Shown: piece after piece, positions 1 through 11,933 of the stretch
Layout of the letters: each line of letters starts with the position of its first letter
How positions within the stretch are numbered: the stretch's first letter is position 1
NCBI GenBank assembly: GCA_034769895.1
Contig: CM068373.1
Location: forward strand, 283,245,879 to 283,309,878
Direction: 5' to 3'
Source: Magicicada septendecula
Taxonomy: Eukaryota > Arthropoda > Insecta > Hemiptera > Cicadidae
Length of the DNA: 64,000 bases
Program-made: the position numbers and the translations under genes
Notes under the pieces: generated by a model
What the model was told of the DNA's origin: nothing
Databases searched by the model: none
What the model saw: only the letters and a program-made list of their open reading frames with translations

Positions 1-45
1 TTGTATCTAAGTTACTCTTAATCTTTTGAGTTTTTGTATGTTATA

Positions 46-543
46 TGTTATATTGTGACTATGTAACCATATCGAACAGCGGAGAGCGTCCTTCCAACCG
101 TCTCTCGAGCACGTGTGGCCTCAGTCAAGGCAGCACTCAACTACGTTCCACAATCCTCTGCAGAACACTTGAACGCTGGCAACTGCACTAAGGATGAAAA
201 GTTGTTTTCGAACACCTGTGCTACCTATAAAATCAAGAGCGTCTGGCTTTGTCAGTCAGTTACCGTTGAGCGATTTCCTTAGTGATGATCGAGTTATTGT
301 TGAAGATTAGTGGAATGTGTGGAACACCAGTTACTGTGTTATTATTACTGGTGTTACTGTATTGGTGTAGAACTCTATTACTTGACATTATTATTGAGTG
401 TGTACAAATTTAACTTGACTTATTGTATGAATTAAGTACAAATTATTATTTTTGATTAATTAAAGCTGGTTATTAGTGTCTACATTGGTGTCTGTATTAT
501 GTTATCCACTGTACAATACGTCGATCCGTGAGACCGGCGTAAC
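46..543 (+). repeat. Solo LTR-like repeat, copy 1
   Basis: One of about ten copies of a 450-550 bp repeat. Its downstream third (AATTAAAGCTGGTTATTAG, then a TGTTATCCACTGTACAATAC stretch and GAGACCGGCGTAACA) matches the copies at 8,910 and 14,608. A TATA-like CTATAAAA lies at about 225. The family begins TGTTACG and ends CGTAACA, and one copy has a 4-bp target duplication, so I read it as a solo LTR, probably Ty3/Gypsy-like. The left edge is diverged and approximate. Confidence 0.6.
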
Positions 544-604
544 ATCTCAGTTATACTATGTATCTCAGTTACTGTATACGTAACTCGACCATTTTGTTCC
601 AGTA

Positions 605-702
605 ATCTATACTATTATATATATATCAAATATAATTTCTTCTGCAAGTTCTTGTAATGTATTTTTATTGACTCAATTCAACTAACGTACGTTTCACTGA
701 AA
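605..702 (+). repeat. Left inverted arm flanking the 22-bp array
   Basis: About 90 bp here is the reverse complement of 2,883-2,985 with only a few mismatches. Shared blocks include TATAATTTCTTCTGCAAG, ATGTATTTTTATTGA and GTACGTTTCACTGAA. The arm abuts the first repeat unit directly. An inverted arm on each side suggests one foldback-type non-autonomous element rather than a satellite that grew by chance. Confidence 0.8.
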
Positions 703-2882
703 ATATCAGTATCACAAGACGGTAATATCATTATCACAAGACGGTAATATCAGTTTCACAAGACGGTAATATCAGTATCACAAGACGGTAATAACAGTAT
801 CACAAGACGGTAATAACAGTATCACAAGACGGTAATAACAGTATCACAAGACGTTAATAACAGTATCACAAGACGGTAATAACAGTATCACAAGACGGTA
901 ATAACAGTATAACAAGACGGTAATATCAGTATCACAAGACGGTAATATCAGTATCACAAGACGTTAATATCAGTATCCTAAGACGTTAATATCAGTATCA
1001 TGGTAATATCAGTATCACAAGACGGTAATATCAGTATCACAAGACGTTAATATCAGTATCATAAGACGGTAATAACAGTATCCTAAAACGTTAACATCAG
1101 TATCACAAGACGGTAATATCAGTATCACAAGACGTTAATGTCAGTATCATGAGACGTTAATATCAGTATCACAAGACAGTAATATCAGTATCACAAGACA
1201 GTAATATCAGTATCACAAGACATTAATATAAGTATCCTAAGACGTTAATAACAGTATCAAAAGACGGTAATAACAGTATCACAAGACTTTAATAACAGTA
1301 TCACAAGACGGTAATAACAGTATCAAAAGACGTTAATATCAGTATCCTAAGACGTTAATATCAGTATCAAAACGTGGTAATATCAGTATCACAAGACAGT
1401 AATATCAGTATCACAAGACGTTAATATCAGTATCACAAGATGGTAATAACAGTATCCTAAAACGTTAACATCAGTATCACAAGACGGTAATATCAGTATC
1501 ACAAGACGTTAATGTCAGTATCACGAGACGTTAATATCAGTATCACAAGACAGTAATATCAGTATCACAAGACGGTAATATCAGTATCACAAGACATTAA
1601 TATAAGTATCCTAAGACGTTAATAACAGTATCAAAAGACGGTAATATCAGTATCCTAAGACGTTAATATCAGTATCACAAGATGGTAATAACACTATCAC
1701 AAGACGTTAATATCATTATCACAAGACGTTAATATCAGTACCACAAGACGGTAATAACAGTATCCTAAGACGTTAATATCAGTATTACAATACGGTAATA
1801 ACAGTATCACAAGACGGTAATATCAGTATCACAAGACGGTAATAACAGTATCACAAGACGGTGATAACAGTATCACAAGACGGTAATATCAGTATCACAA
1901 GACGGTAATAACAGTATCGCAAGACGGTAATATCAGTATCACAAGACGTTAATAACAGTATCACAAGACGTTAATATCATTATCACAAGACGTTAATATC
2001 AGTATCACTAGACGGTAATATCAGTATCACAAGACGTTAATATCAGTATCACTAGACGGTAATATCAGTATCACAAGACGATAATATCAGTATCACAAGA
2101 CGGTAATAACAGTATCACAATAAGGTAATATCAGTATCACACGACGTTAATATCAGTGTCACAAGACGGTAATAACAGTATCCTAAGACGTTAATATCAG
2201 TATTACAATACGGTAATAACAGTATCACAAGACGGTAATATCAGTATCACAAGACGGTAATAACAGTATCACAAGACGGTGATAACAGTATCACAAGACG
2301 GTAATATCAGTATCACAAAACGGTAATAACAGTATCGCAAGACGGTAATATCAGTATCACAAGACGTTAATAACAGTATCACAAGACGTTAATATCAGTA
2401 TCACAAGACGTTAATATCAGTATCAAAAGACGTTAATATCAGTATCACAAGACGGTAATAACAGTATCACAAGACGTTAATATCAGTATCACTAGACGGT
2501 AATATCAGTATCACAAGACGTTAATATCAGTATCACTAGACGGTAATATCAGTATCACAAGACGATAATATCAGTATCACAAGACGGTAATAACAGTATC
2601 ACAATACGGTAATATCAGTATCACAAGACGTTAATATCAGTGTCAGAAGACGGTAATAACAGTATCACAAGACGGTAATATCAGTATCCTAAGACGTTAA
2701 TAACAGTATCACAAGACGGTAATATCAGTATCCTAAGACGGTAATAACAGTATCACAAGACGGTAATAACAGTATCACAAGACGGTAATATCAGTATCCT
2801 AAGACGGTAATAACAGTATCACAAGACGGTATTATCAGTATCCTAAGACGGTAATATCATTATCCTAAGACGGTAATAACAT
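703..2882 (+). repeat. 22-bp tandem repeat array (~99 units)
   Basis: A direct tandem array with consensus unit ATCACAAGACGGTAATATCAGT-like, 22 bp, about 99 units. The variants recur: GACGG or GACGT, ATATC or ATAAC, CACAAG or CCTAAG. Longer blocks repeat at offsets of 374, 418 and 484 bp, which are 17, 19 and 22 whole units (for example TCCTAAAACG at 1,081 and 1,455; ACTAGACGG at 2,007 and 2,491). So blocks were copied in register. There are no unique spacers and no reading frame of interest. Confidence 0.95.
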
Positions 2883-2985
2883 ATTCAGTGAAACGTACGT
2901 CAGTTGAATTGAATCAATAAAAATACATTAGAGCTTCTTGCAGAAGAAATTATATTTAATACTATATATATTATATTTTCTATAT
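2883..2985 (-). repeat. Right inverted arm flanking the 22-bp array
   Basis: Partner of the arm at 605-702. It reads CAGTGAAACGTACG outward, then AATAAAAATACATTA and TTGCAGAAGAAATTATATTT, the complement of the left arm. Weaker similarity may continue to about 2,995. Confidence 0.8.
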
Positions 2986-3397
2986 ACGTAACTGCACGTT
3001 TCTTGCAGCAATTATATAAATTACCAAATTTCACTATTGCAGAAGAAACTAATTGAATAACATCACAACATTATATATAATATTATATTATAAAATAACA
3101 AATTCTTTCTACAATTGTAGGTTTTATTTTTTATCACTACACATATACACCTGACGTAAATTTTACATATATAATCTGTATCCTTAGATGTTTCAATATA
3201 AATTAACGAATAACCGATTGTGTTTTTATTTAAGTTTTATGATTGTTGTATCGTTGTATCCATAATCAGCTGTTTTTAACTGTTATATTGAACGTTTACT
3301 GTACAAATTATATATTTTATAATTAATAAAGATAATAATTTATATAAATCAATCACCGTGTTTGTTTTTAAAATTTTTTTAAAAACGAATAATTATT
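2986..3397. other. AT-rich spacer, nothing recognised
   Basis: Strongly AT-rich, with several TATA runs. I see no coding potential and no copy elsewhere in the window. Confidence 0.5.
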
Positions 3398-3618
<221 letters not shown>

Positions 3619-3689
3619 AGGTTTTTCCAGATATACATTTTGCCAGATTTTTAACGCTTTTTATTAATTTAAAAAATAGTAAAATTAAT

Positions 3690-3828
3690 GTCTTGAATTA
3701 TTGCATGAGAGCACCTTGTTGATTTCAAATTGTTATTTGTGTCTAATTAAAGCTGGTAATCAGCGACTTCATTGGTGTCTGTACTTTGTTTCCACTGTAC
3801 AACACGACGATCCGTTAGACCGTCGTAA
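3690..3828 (+). repeat. Solo LTR-like repeat, 3' piece
   Basis: Matches only the downstream third of the 500-bp LTR family (CTTGTTGATTTCAAATTG, TAATTAAAGCTGGTAATC, GTTTCCACTGTACAACACG), ending CGTCGTAATA. It has the same orientation as the copy at 46-543, so the 22-bp array lies between two like-oriented pieces of this family. They differ too much to be an obvious pair. Confidence 0.6.
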
Positions 3829-5275
3829 TAATATGATAAGTTTTATCATACAAGCACTCATATAAGTTTTATCATACAAGCTTTCTACAAGCACTCATTC
3901 AACGAGCAATCTTGCGATGTTAGCAATCAAGCTCACCTTCAACACGGAAAGCCAACACCAGTTTCCACGTGGAAAAGGGTTATTACCAGTTTGCTATGGG
4001 TTTTAGAAGGGAAACTGTATCTTGATTTGTTTTACAGAACAAAGTACAGCGTGGGTGTACAGAACAACTCACAGAACGTAGTCTACAAACAACGCTACCG
4101 AGTTTTATACAATGAGTTGGAAAAAGTAAGTGAAGCCTTCATTTTGTTTCAGAATGCATGTATTATTCCGCTAAAGTATAAGCCAAATGTTCCTCCTTAT
4201 ATTTGCTCAGTTAATGCTACATAGATGTTTTAAGCTTGACCGTATAAAGAATGAGGTTATAAGAGGAGAATTAAAAGTTTTTAACTTGAGTGAAACATTG
4301 AGATAAAGGGAGTAAAGGGAAAGTAAGAGTTGTAACACAGAAGTAACCTGACCTTGATGTCTCGCATTTGGGGTATACACAACTCACTGACTACAATTGT
4401 CACTTCAGATCGGAAGTTATGTCATACCGGAAGGAAAGTTAGGGGGAGAAGGAGTTCCGTGTTACAACTCTCATTTTCCCCTTAATGACGGTGGAAAGAA
4501 CATCAGAAAGAATGTTAGAATCAAGCCTGGCCAAACAAGTCTGGAAATACAAACCTATAGGTCACAGATGTGTGGGTACACCCAGGAAGAGATGGCTGGA
4601 GGGGATCTTTGGAGACGGGAGAGGCAGCACCTTCTCTATGCCGTGATGTGATGATGATGATGTTGATTTCCTGAAAATTCTGCGTTACAATATGCCCTTA
4701 TGCTCTCTACTCCGCGTACAATTCCAGTAATATCACCAGGTACGAAATATCGACTTTTCATTTTCACGCTTCAAAGTCCAAAGTGTTACACACTCTAAGC
4801 AAAACAACGTTATAAATGGCTTGTCCTGTCTCACAGGTAACCTTCGTGCTAATCATGGATGAACGTACGCGCGCAAGCGTGTGTGAGTTTAAACGGAACG
4901 GTCTGTTTTTAACTAACATAATATAACCCAATAGGCTCTCAAGTAGGTAAGCACTAATACATTATTCAACGTGTAAGCCACATTAGAGAATTCAAATGTA
5001 TCTGTCCCAGCTTAGCTACCAAATGAAAAATTAATTCTGTATGCAAAACATACCAATCGTCCATAGACGTGGCACACTGTCTATGGTTAGATTAGACACT
5101 CTACATAGGTTGTCTTGCATAATCTGTCACGTCTAGTGTCCTGAATAGCATTGTAAGCCACAGAATTTGTGGCAGTTACGTACCTCTCGTTAAGTGCCTT
5201 CACTTCAATTTAGTTGGAATTTCACGTTGGCATTGTGTGTGTTACCTCCAACTTGTAAATGTGTGAATGTATTAC
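3829..5275. other. No recognisable feature
   Basis: Two short open frames (3,991-4,224 and 4,397-4,651, plus) resemble nothing I know and lack supporting context. A short motif, AAGTTTTATCATACAAGC, is duplicated at about 3,838 and 3,865. I see no RNA gene or mobile element. Confidence 0.4.
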
Positions 5276-7278
5276 AACGACACAATAACATAAATTTTAT
5301 ATAATATAATTTATGTGGCCCCAAGTTCTTGGGCGACCAACATTATACAACGACACATTTTGTATATACAAATTTAAATTAATTTAATTTGTGTAGCCGC
5401 ACGCTTTTGGGAGACAAAATTATACAACAATTTAACGTACTAATTAAATGTAATCTAATTTGTGTAGTGGTATAATTCATAAAACATTTTTTTATAACGT
5501 GTTAATTATAAATAGACTTTGAGTTGTAATCATAATAACAATAGTCCTTTTTTAAATCGTAACATGTTTTAATTACTTTATTCGAACGAAATTATAAGTG
5601 AAAAAAACAATAATAATAATAATATTTACTTCGCCATAAAATATTCATTATCAATTGTTTCAATGTTCCTTTGTTGCCGTACTTTCATCATAAAATAAAT
5701 CTTATATCTTATATTAGCAAAACTCTCTGTTAACCATATGTTTGTTACACTATAAATTCTCGACTGCTCAGTCTGACTGTGTGCTTCATAAGTTTACATT
5801 ATTATTCTATGCTTGGCATACATATTAATGCTTTATAAAATTTGTAATGTACTAATCGAATCGTTAGTCTTCTTCTATATTTCCAATTACTTTACTTTAT
5901 ACATTTCGTGTGATATTACACGCTGATTACTTTACACACTTTAAATGAACATTTAAAATTATTAAATCAATTGTTAATCGTCCAAGTAATGATTGAAGTT
6001 ATCTTTAAATTAATTTGTCATCATTAAAGAAAATTCTTACTAATGTTAAATTACATTCTCTTATCTCTATCTACATATGACATGACATAAATTTTCTTTA
6101 TTTTTCAAGTTTTAAAAATGTTTTTCAATGTCTTTATTTTTTCATAATTATAAATTGGTTATTTGGTTATTTGTCACCTCAATTCTGCAGATTGTACCCA
6201 TGTCCTCCGGTGATCTGTCGGTCCTCTCCTACTGCATTTCCTCTTGCGTTTTCCAGTTCCACTGGTCGTTCTCCAGTCACTCGTCCTTCATGGTTCCATT
6301 TGCTGGCTGTAGAAAGAAATGAGATGTTGCTCTGCATCAGGTGCTGTTGTTCTAGTAACCGTCTCTATTCCTCTGCATATCGTTCCTGTGCTCGATGTGC
6401 TCTCGCCATTTGTCTAGAGTGTTGACGTTGTGGTTGTAGACGTCCGATAATTGTAGTTAAAAAATAACCAAACTAGTAGTTACTGTTTTTGATTACTTGA
6501 ATTAACGTGTTGTCCATTAGACTTTACAGTTTATAAACAAAAATCTCGTCGATACTGGACATAGCGTCCAGCTATGTCTGAAGACTGATTGAAATTCGCG
6601 TCGCTGACGGACAGAGCTTACCGCCGCAACTGAAAACTGATTGAAGAGTAAATTTGGCTCTCCTGGGCTCTTATTTATATTCACCAAGAAAACCACACCT
6701 GTCGGCTCAGGATTCTGCAGGTCAGAGACTGTCACTGGCGTCAGTTCCCCCACTACCGTCCAATTTCACATATTCGCACATTTTTGCCAATTGCAATGTC
6801 TAATGCGGATTTCAAAGTGATCTAACATTGTCTGATTTAATTACACATATTATACGTAATTATCATAGTGATCGCATCATTAGTGTAATTATTATGCCCT
6901 TAAAATTGCACAGAATTCGCACTGAACGTCATAATTACACCAAATTCGCACTGCACATGTGTCTGATTTTTATGCATATTTAGAAGTCTTTACAATCTTT
7001 CTAACATTTACGGTTTGCTTATAATTAAATAAACCTATAATTTAGTATTTATTTCGGGTGCGATTGCAAACTTGCAGGCTTGAACAGGCTTCACACATAC
7101 ACACTATTTACTGCTGTACACTCTCTCAGCAATAATCGCGTGATCATGCATGTTCATTCCTGCGTCTAACTCAGCTTTCGACTTCACACCTGCTTGTCTA
7201 TTATATATTATTAAAATTAATATAAATATTTATTTTATTTAATACATGCAAATTTCAGCATATGCTTCTATTGTCGCA
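5276..7278 (-). mobile_element. Old solo Gypsy-type LTR with leader stub
   Basis: A diverged relative of the long LTRs at 19,918 and 26,983, on the minus strand. Shared landmarks in order are a leader with a primer-binding-like TTGGTCGCCCAAGAACTTGG (minus, about 5,320-5,341), AATTTAAATTAATTTAA, a CGTCGCTGACGG block near 6,600, TATTTATA (TATA box on the minus strand), a CAGGCTTCACACATACAC block near 7,087, and an end at TATTGTCGCA. No coding region is attached. It is clearly older than the intact pair. Confidence 0.6.
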
Positions 7279-7422
7279 TTATATATAATAAAGTAGTTAC
7301 GTTAAACAAGATTTCTCACAAGACGACTTCTGTTTTAGTTACGAGATATTTTGGGGTTATATTTACAATTTTTAAGGTAATTAAATAGCAACACATTAGA
7401 AACAATACAAATAAAATGATAT

Positions 7423-7915
7423 TGTTACGACGGTTTCACGCATCGTCGTGTAGTACAGTAGAAACAAAATACAGACACCAATCAGATCACTAATTACCAG
7501 CTTCAATACGTCACAAATACCAATTTTAAATCAACAAGATACTCTCATACAGTAATTCAAGTTACATTTGTATACACGCAAAAATAATGTCAACTATTAA
7601 CAGTTCCGAACTAATTATAACACCGTAATCACTTTCCACATAACCAATTGATCCGCGCTCTACTGTCTCGCCAGGTATAACTATCTAACTAAACAGGCTG
7701 CTGTTGCTTGTGTACAGCCCACAGATGCTTCAAAATAATTTTCTATTCTTTGGGCAGTGTCCCAGTACAATTTCCTTTGTTACAAGTACTAGAACAGTCT
7801 GGAGTGGTACTTACCTGCACGGACTTTGACAGAGGCTCTGCAACTGCTCGGCTAGCCACAATCGTGTAGAACGGAACTCTCGAATTTTCGAGAGCGTTCC
7901 GTAAATGTCGTAACA
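7423..7915 (-). repeat. Solo LTR-like repeat
   Basis: 493 bp with terminal TGTTACGAC and GTCGTAACA. It reads the family on the minus strand: ACCAATCAGATCACTAATTA, CCAGCTTCAATAC, AATCAACAAGATACTCTC, then GAGAGCGTTCC near the end. The flanks ATAT and ATAC are a plausible aged 4-bp target duplication. Confidence 0.75.
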
Positions 7916-8909
7916 ATACACAAGTAATAATTAGTCTTTCTGTTTTTAATCTGACTGATTTGTAGTAGCAGAGAAGCACGAAACGTTGGCATGCGGAAAA
8001 AAGATGGGTAGTTGATGAGACGCAACGCTCTAATGATTGTCGAAGAAGAAGAAGAAGAAGAAAAATGAGTTCAATAAGAAAAGCTAGAAGCCAATTTAAG
8101 TCAAACTTATATTGCTTGGCACGATCGTTATAGTATCATCTTACCTCAGCAGAGTAGGTATAACTTTTCTGTAGAGAACGTACAGGCATTTTTATTTCTT
8201 TTCTACGCCGTTTCAATTGTAGTCTCAGTGTGTGTGTAATGGTTTGTCTCTGAGTCGTTTTTGCAAACGGCAGTACTGACAATAACACTTCTTTATACAG
8301 CTGCTCCCTGCTTAGGGGACAATGACTCCCGTAATATCACCGTGTTATTACCATAATACTATTTGTACCGTTAACACTGAAAATACTGTATTCCAGTTTA
8401 GCGTTTCGTGTAGAATTAATTTTTAAAGTGATTTTTATTTCCAGTATTCGTTTACTATTACTCCTTCATCTAATGATAACTATCAATGTTTTAATAGCCT
8501 GAGATTTATGTATTGCAAACAATTAACAGGTGTCAAATTATCTTTAATAGACATTGATTATGTGAATATTTTGCCTAAGAAACTTTTTCTAATACGTATA
8601 CTCCTTCCTTGCGTAGACAAGTACACGGATGACATTCTTGCTACTTTTTGAAGTGACAACTTCGTATACGACACCATGGTGTTCTATGCGATTCACTGTA
8701 GTTCATCTTGCGCTCCGAGGACAGTGAACTGATTTAACTGAACTGTAAATAAAGAACTCAAACGAAAAATCGTTAGCCGCGGAGGAGAGGAAATTGAAAG
8801 GTTCTCCCCTCTCACCACTATCTTTCTCTCCTCTCGTAATAGCAACCAGGCTACGACCCCGACTCTTACTGCCATCGTCCAGTTTCGAACGTTACTTAAG
8901 GAGGAGCAG
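7916..8909. other. No recognisable feature
   Basis: It contains a short (GAA)n at 8,044-8,064. Around 7,950-7,985 there is a weak hammerhead-like string ending GAAACGTT, but its core is poor. Short open frames at 8,693-9,072 overlap on opposite strands and look random. Confidence 0.4.
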
Positions 8910-9355
8910 TGTTACGACAATAACAACATGCTTTCGAACAGTCGAGAGTGTCGTTCTACGCGTTTCTCGGGTATCCGAACAGGTGCAGTGTCTGTGTCAA
9001 GTACCCTCTAGACTTATTGACTGTTGCGAAAGTACGCAAATTATTCTGGAGCATCTGCACTGTCATATATAAGCAACAGCGGCCGCCTTAGTTTGTCATT
9101 TACAACTGGCGAGATTGTAGATTGCGAATCAAGTTGTTGTGGAAAGTGATTACTGTCTTATAATCAGTGTGGAACACTTAATCGTTGACATTGTTATTGC
9201 GTGTGGAAAAATTTAACTTGAAATACTGTACGACAGTATCTTGTTGATTTCGAATTGTTATTTATGACTAATTAAAGCTGGTTATTAGTGACTTCATTGG
9301 TGACTGTATTTTGTTTCCACTGTACCATACGACGATCTGACAGACCGTCGGAACA
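8910..9355 (+). repeat. Solo LTR-like repeat
   Basis: 446 bp, starting TGTTACGACAA and ending ACCGTCGGAACA. A TATA-like CATATATAAGC lies at about 9,064, and AATTAAAGC, a possible polyadenylation signal, at about 9,271. Its internal sequence agrees with the other copies over most of its length. I see no matching target duplication. Confidence 0.75.
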
Positions 9356-9418
9356 ATATATATTTTTTCGCAAAAATTGTGTTTTTTTATTTAATGGCAA
9401 TGTTTGTATTCACACACA

Positions 9419-9450
<32 letters not shown>

Positions 9451-10166
9451 TTACCACTAACAACATGAATGTAGCATTTTCATATACAACAGTTTGAAAA
9501 CAAATTGGCTTGCAAAGCATGTGTGTCGCCCACAAGTAAACATCGTCTTCTATTACAGACAGACAGCCAGGCAGCCAGACAGACAGATTAATTTAGAATA
9601 GCCTACGCATACATATCATCAGTATAATAGGTTTTCCTCTGCAGTCCACCCCAAGGTAGAGGCTGTTGAGTACACATCATGGGTAAACATTATCTGCCGG
9701 TTTGTAACTCTTCTCGTCTGCTGCCATGGGTACACAACCCAGCAGCTACTCTAGCCTTCTTGATTGCGTATCACAACGGATATTTCTGTACGTCTGAATG
9801 TGTCAATATTTACAGCAAGTCAATGTTAATTTTCTTTGTTAATAAAATTCTTAAATTATTAGTGACCGTTAAAAAAAAAATTTTTTTAACAAGGAAAGTT
9901 TAGCCTGGATCAGTAAATAAGTAAGTAGATAAACAGTTTTTACATTTCTGTCGTCGTTTAGACAATATTCATTGTCACCATCATTACCTGTGTACGGATA
10001 CAACAGAGAAATAATCAAACACGTAAACAGATCAATTGACTGAGTGAATTTGTTTGTGTTTGTGTTCATGTGTGTGTGAGTGTGTGTGCGTGATCACGCG
10101 CGTGGGGCCTTCTTAAGACAGTGTGTTTTACAGTACCTAAGACTATCGCCGCCGGCGTCCACATAG
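9356..10166. other. Simple repeats, no gene seen
   Basis: (CA)n at about 9,411-9,451 and an imperfect (ACAG)n near 9,555-9,590. A short GTGTGT run lies near 10,070. Nothing else is recognisable. Confidence 0.5.
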
Positions 10167-10230
10167 TCGGAAACATTATTAGCCGTTAGGCCTTGGCCAA
10201 AACGTTAGGCCTTGGCCAAAACTTTATGCT

Positions 10231-10273
10231 GATAGACGTTTCTGCCTCATCGTCGGAGGCCATCATCATTGTA
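10231..10273 (-). ncRNA. Hammerhead ribozyme-like motif (degenerate)
   Basis: On the minus strand: ATGATGA (core, C3 changed to A), T, GGCCTC...GAGGC helix II, then GAAACGTC. Helix I is poor. It is the partner of the better motif at 10,595 in the opposite arm of the same element. Confidence 0.55.
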
Positions 10274-10594
10274 GGTAACAATTGGCACTGTTTCAGTGTT
10301 CTGTTTGAGGAGACCAAGATGTTATCGTCGTAGAGTGCCTACTACCCTCAGCTGCACATGGAATCCGTGGAGATCTTTAAACATGGTTCCGGCGCGACGT
10401 AAGAAGAGGATAAATCTCCTATTAAACAGGATTTGGCATACTGTGCTCCCAAACCAATTACATAGTACTGGATACTGATTTGTTGATGCTGTTTTCCAGC
10501 TCAGAGCGTGCTGGTACGACAGTCTATGTAAGTGGGCTTTCTTAGACAAAAAACATAGTCTCTACCTCATCACTGGTGTGAATTGCTGGACACC

Positions 10595-10637
10595 GACACT
10601 GATGATGGCCTCCGATGGTGAGGCCGAAACGTCTGTC
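10595..10637 (+). ncRNA. Hammerhead ribozyme motif, Penelope type
   Basis: GACA (helix I) 10,595-10,598; core CTGATGA 10,599-10,605; one extra T; helix II GGCCTC/GAGGCC (six perfect pairs, loop CGATGGT) 10,607-10,625; GAAA 10,626-10,629; C then cleavage triplet GTC 10,631-10,633; TGTC (helix I) 10,634-10,637. Helix III is reduced to the palindrome ACGT, as known for hammerheads of Penelope-like elements, which are thought to act as dimers. All core bases look intact. The extra base before helix II recurs in the other copies here. Confidence 0.8.
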
Positions 10638-10695
10638 AGTATAAACTGTAGACAACGGCCTAACAGCCCGGGTATTAATGTTTTCAACTAAGTGT

Positions 10696-11032
10696 GCTTT
10701 ACATCCACTAAATAATTACTATTCTTACATCAAGTTTTACTTAAATAGATGAACATAATTGTAATAATCCGAAATCGTTATTAATACAATATTACAGTTT
10801 GATATATTGACAATACAATTATCGCTTAATTATAGTTAAAATAACTACAGATACCGTAGCCATCTAATGTTTATTATTAATAATACAAGTAGGAATTCAG
10901 GTCTAAAAATATGTTAAGGTTGAATACATAGTGTTGGGATGTCCAGGTAAGTATTATAAGCATTATAAGTTCAAATAAGTAAGTAAGTATACACTTGCTA
11001 AGACTTTCTCGGCCGGCCTAAACATACTGTAT
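10696..11032. other. AT-rich, nothing seen
   Basis: No similarity that I recognise to other parts of the window. Confidence 0.4.
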
Positions 11033-11240
11033 TTGAAGACATTATAAGCCGGCCTGTTAGGCCGTTGTCTACAGTTTATACTGACAGACGTTTCGGCTTC
11101 ACCGTCTGAGGCCATCATCAATATCGGTAACAATTGGTATGGTGTCAGGCAGTTCACCCCAGTGATCAGCTACAGACTGTGTATTTTGTTTAAGAAGGCC
11201 CACTTTTTTGCACTTACATTCCAGCACGATCAAACTGGAG
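11033..11240 (-). mobile_element. Hammerhead-bearing element, one-sided copy
   Basis: Reads on the minus strand like the right arm of the 10.2-10.7 kb element: GATCGTGCTGGAATG, then a GGCCTT block, the GATCACTGGGGTGAACTG block, the hammerhead, ACAACGGCCTAACAGGCC. Only one arm is clear. Its closest relative is at 55,819-56,163. Boundaries are approximate. Confidence 0.55.
11083..11125 (-). ncRNA. Hammerhead ribozyme-like motif
   Basis: Minus strand: GATA (helix I), TTGATGA (core with C3 to T) at 11,115-11,121, extra T, helix II GGCCTC/GAAGCC with one mismatch, GAAACGTC at 11,087-11,094, TGTC (helix I, pairing GATA with one wobble). Nearly complete; the C3 change may impair it. Confidence 0.65.
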
Positions 11241-11527
11241 TAATTATAAGACAATGATTATTATTCTTAGAAATAATTCTTTGGTAAACAAAAAATACAA
11301 AAAATATTCTGAACATGTTTATTGCCCATGTATTGCTTGTTTACAAGTAAATATAACAATTCCTTATATATGGGTACAATTGTTAGTTCTCACCAAAATA
11401 CCCACCCTCACTCATCAAATTATCCACTCATAATGTAATAAAATTAAAAAGTGTTTGTAATGAACTAAAATGTTACAGATACAATTTGAATACGTAGATA
11501 GTATAAATAAAAGTGCACTTCACTATA

Positions 11528-11562
11528 CTACAATTTTTACAGGAGAGGGATTGACGTTTGCA
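11528..11562 (+). repeat. Left terminal inverted repeat of the transposon
   Basis: Pairs with 13,992-14,026. Shared core AATTTTTACAGGAGAG, then GATTGACGTTTG. TA precedes it. Confidence 0.85.
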
Positions 11563-11757
11563 ATGATGTCATCGCCATGTTGCCACTTCGTAACCACGTG
11601 TTTCTGTTGAATGTCACGCATCCGTAACTTTCGTTTACTGCATTCACGTAAAACATACTTCTCGCAGACAAAACAAATCCAGTACACGCAGACTAAATAT
11701 GTATTCCCCTACTTAAAAACTAATCTTCGATTTCGTTGTCCATGAGGTGTCCGTTAA

Positions 11758-11933
11758 TTAACTAAATATAATTATTACACTACGACTCGGAACACAAAAC
11801 TTTTTATAGGTAAAAACGAAAAAGTTTTACCTTACAACCTGAACCGGCTTTCGCCTTTTAAAGGCTTCTTCAGAAGTCTCGCCTTTTAAAGTTTTGTGTT
11901 CCGAGTCGTAGTGTAATAATTATATTTAGTTAA
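11758..11933 (-). mobile_element. 176-bp foldback repeat with perfect 46-bp arms
   Basis: Positions 11,758-11,803 and 11,888-11,933 are exact reverse complements over 46 bp. The loop holds a hammerhead-like motif on the minus strand. A 12-bp direct repeat, TTAAAAACTAAT, occurs at 11,713 and 11,930 and could be its target duplication, which would put about 33 bp of extra sequence inside the left boundary. It is nested in the DNA transposon and so is younger than it. Confidence 0.75.
11840..11880 (-). ncRNA. Hammerhead ribozyme-like motif in foldback loop
   Basis: Minus strand: core CTGAAGA (rc of 11,867-11,873), extra A, helix II GCCTTT/AAAGGC (rc of 11,853-11,865), GAAA (rc of 11,849-11,852), then GCCGGTT. 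The CCGG palindrome could serve as a short helix III, with GTT as cleavage triplet. Helix I is not convincing, so activity is uncertain. Confidence 0.6.

Larger units (their letters stand above)
10167..10695 (+). mobile_element. Hammerhead-bearing inverted-repeat element
   Basis: The two ends are inverted copies of each other. The right end reads GAAACGTCTGTCAGTATAAA, ACGGCCTAACAGCCCGG and TATTAATGTTTTC; the left end carries the complement (GAAACATTATTAGCCGTTAGG, TTTATGCTGATAGACGTTTC). A hammerhead motif lies in each arm, both pointing outward. The left arm has a tandem duplication of AAAACGTTAGGCCTTGGCC. The right arm (CGTGCTGGTACGACAG, AGTGGGC, ATCACTGGTGTGAATTG) is shared with repeats at 11.0 and 55.8 kb. 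No coding capacity. I infer a non-autonomous element mobilised by Penelope-like machinery. Confidence 0.65.

Noticed and set aside
703-2882. CRISPR-like regular repeat
   Set aside because: Units are contiguous 22-mers with no unique spacers, in a eukaryotic context. It is a minisatellite.
7945-7990. Hammerhead-like string ending GAAACGTTGGC
   Set aside because: The core reads CTGACTGA with extra bases and helix II is only four pairs with a bulge; too weak to list.
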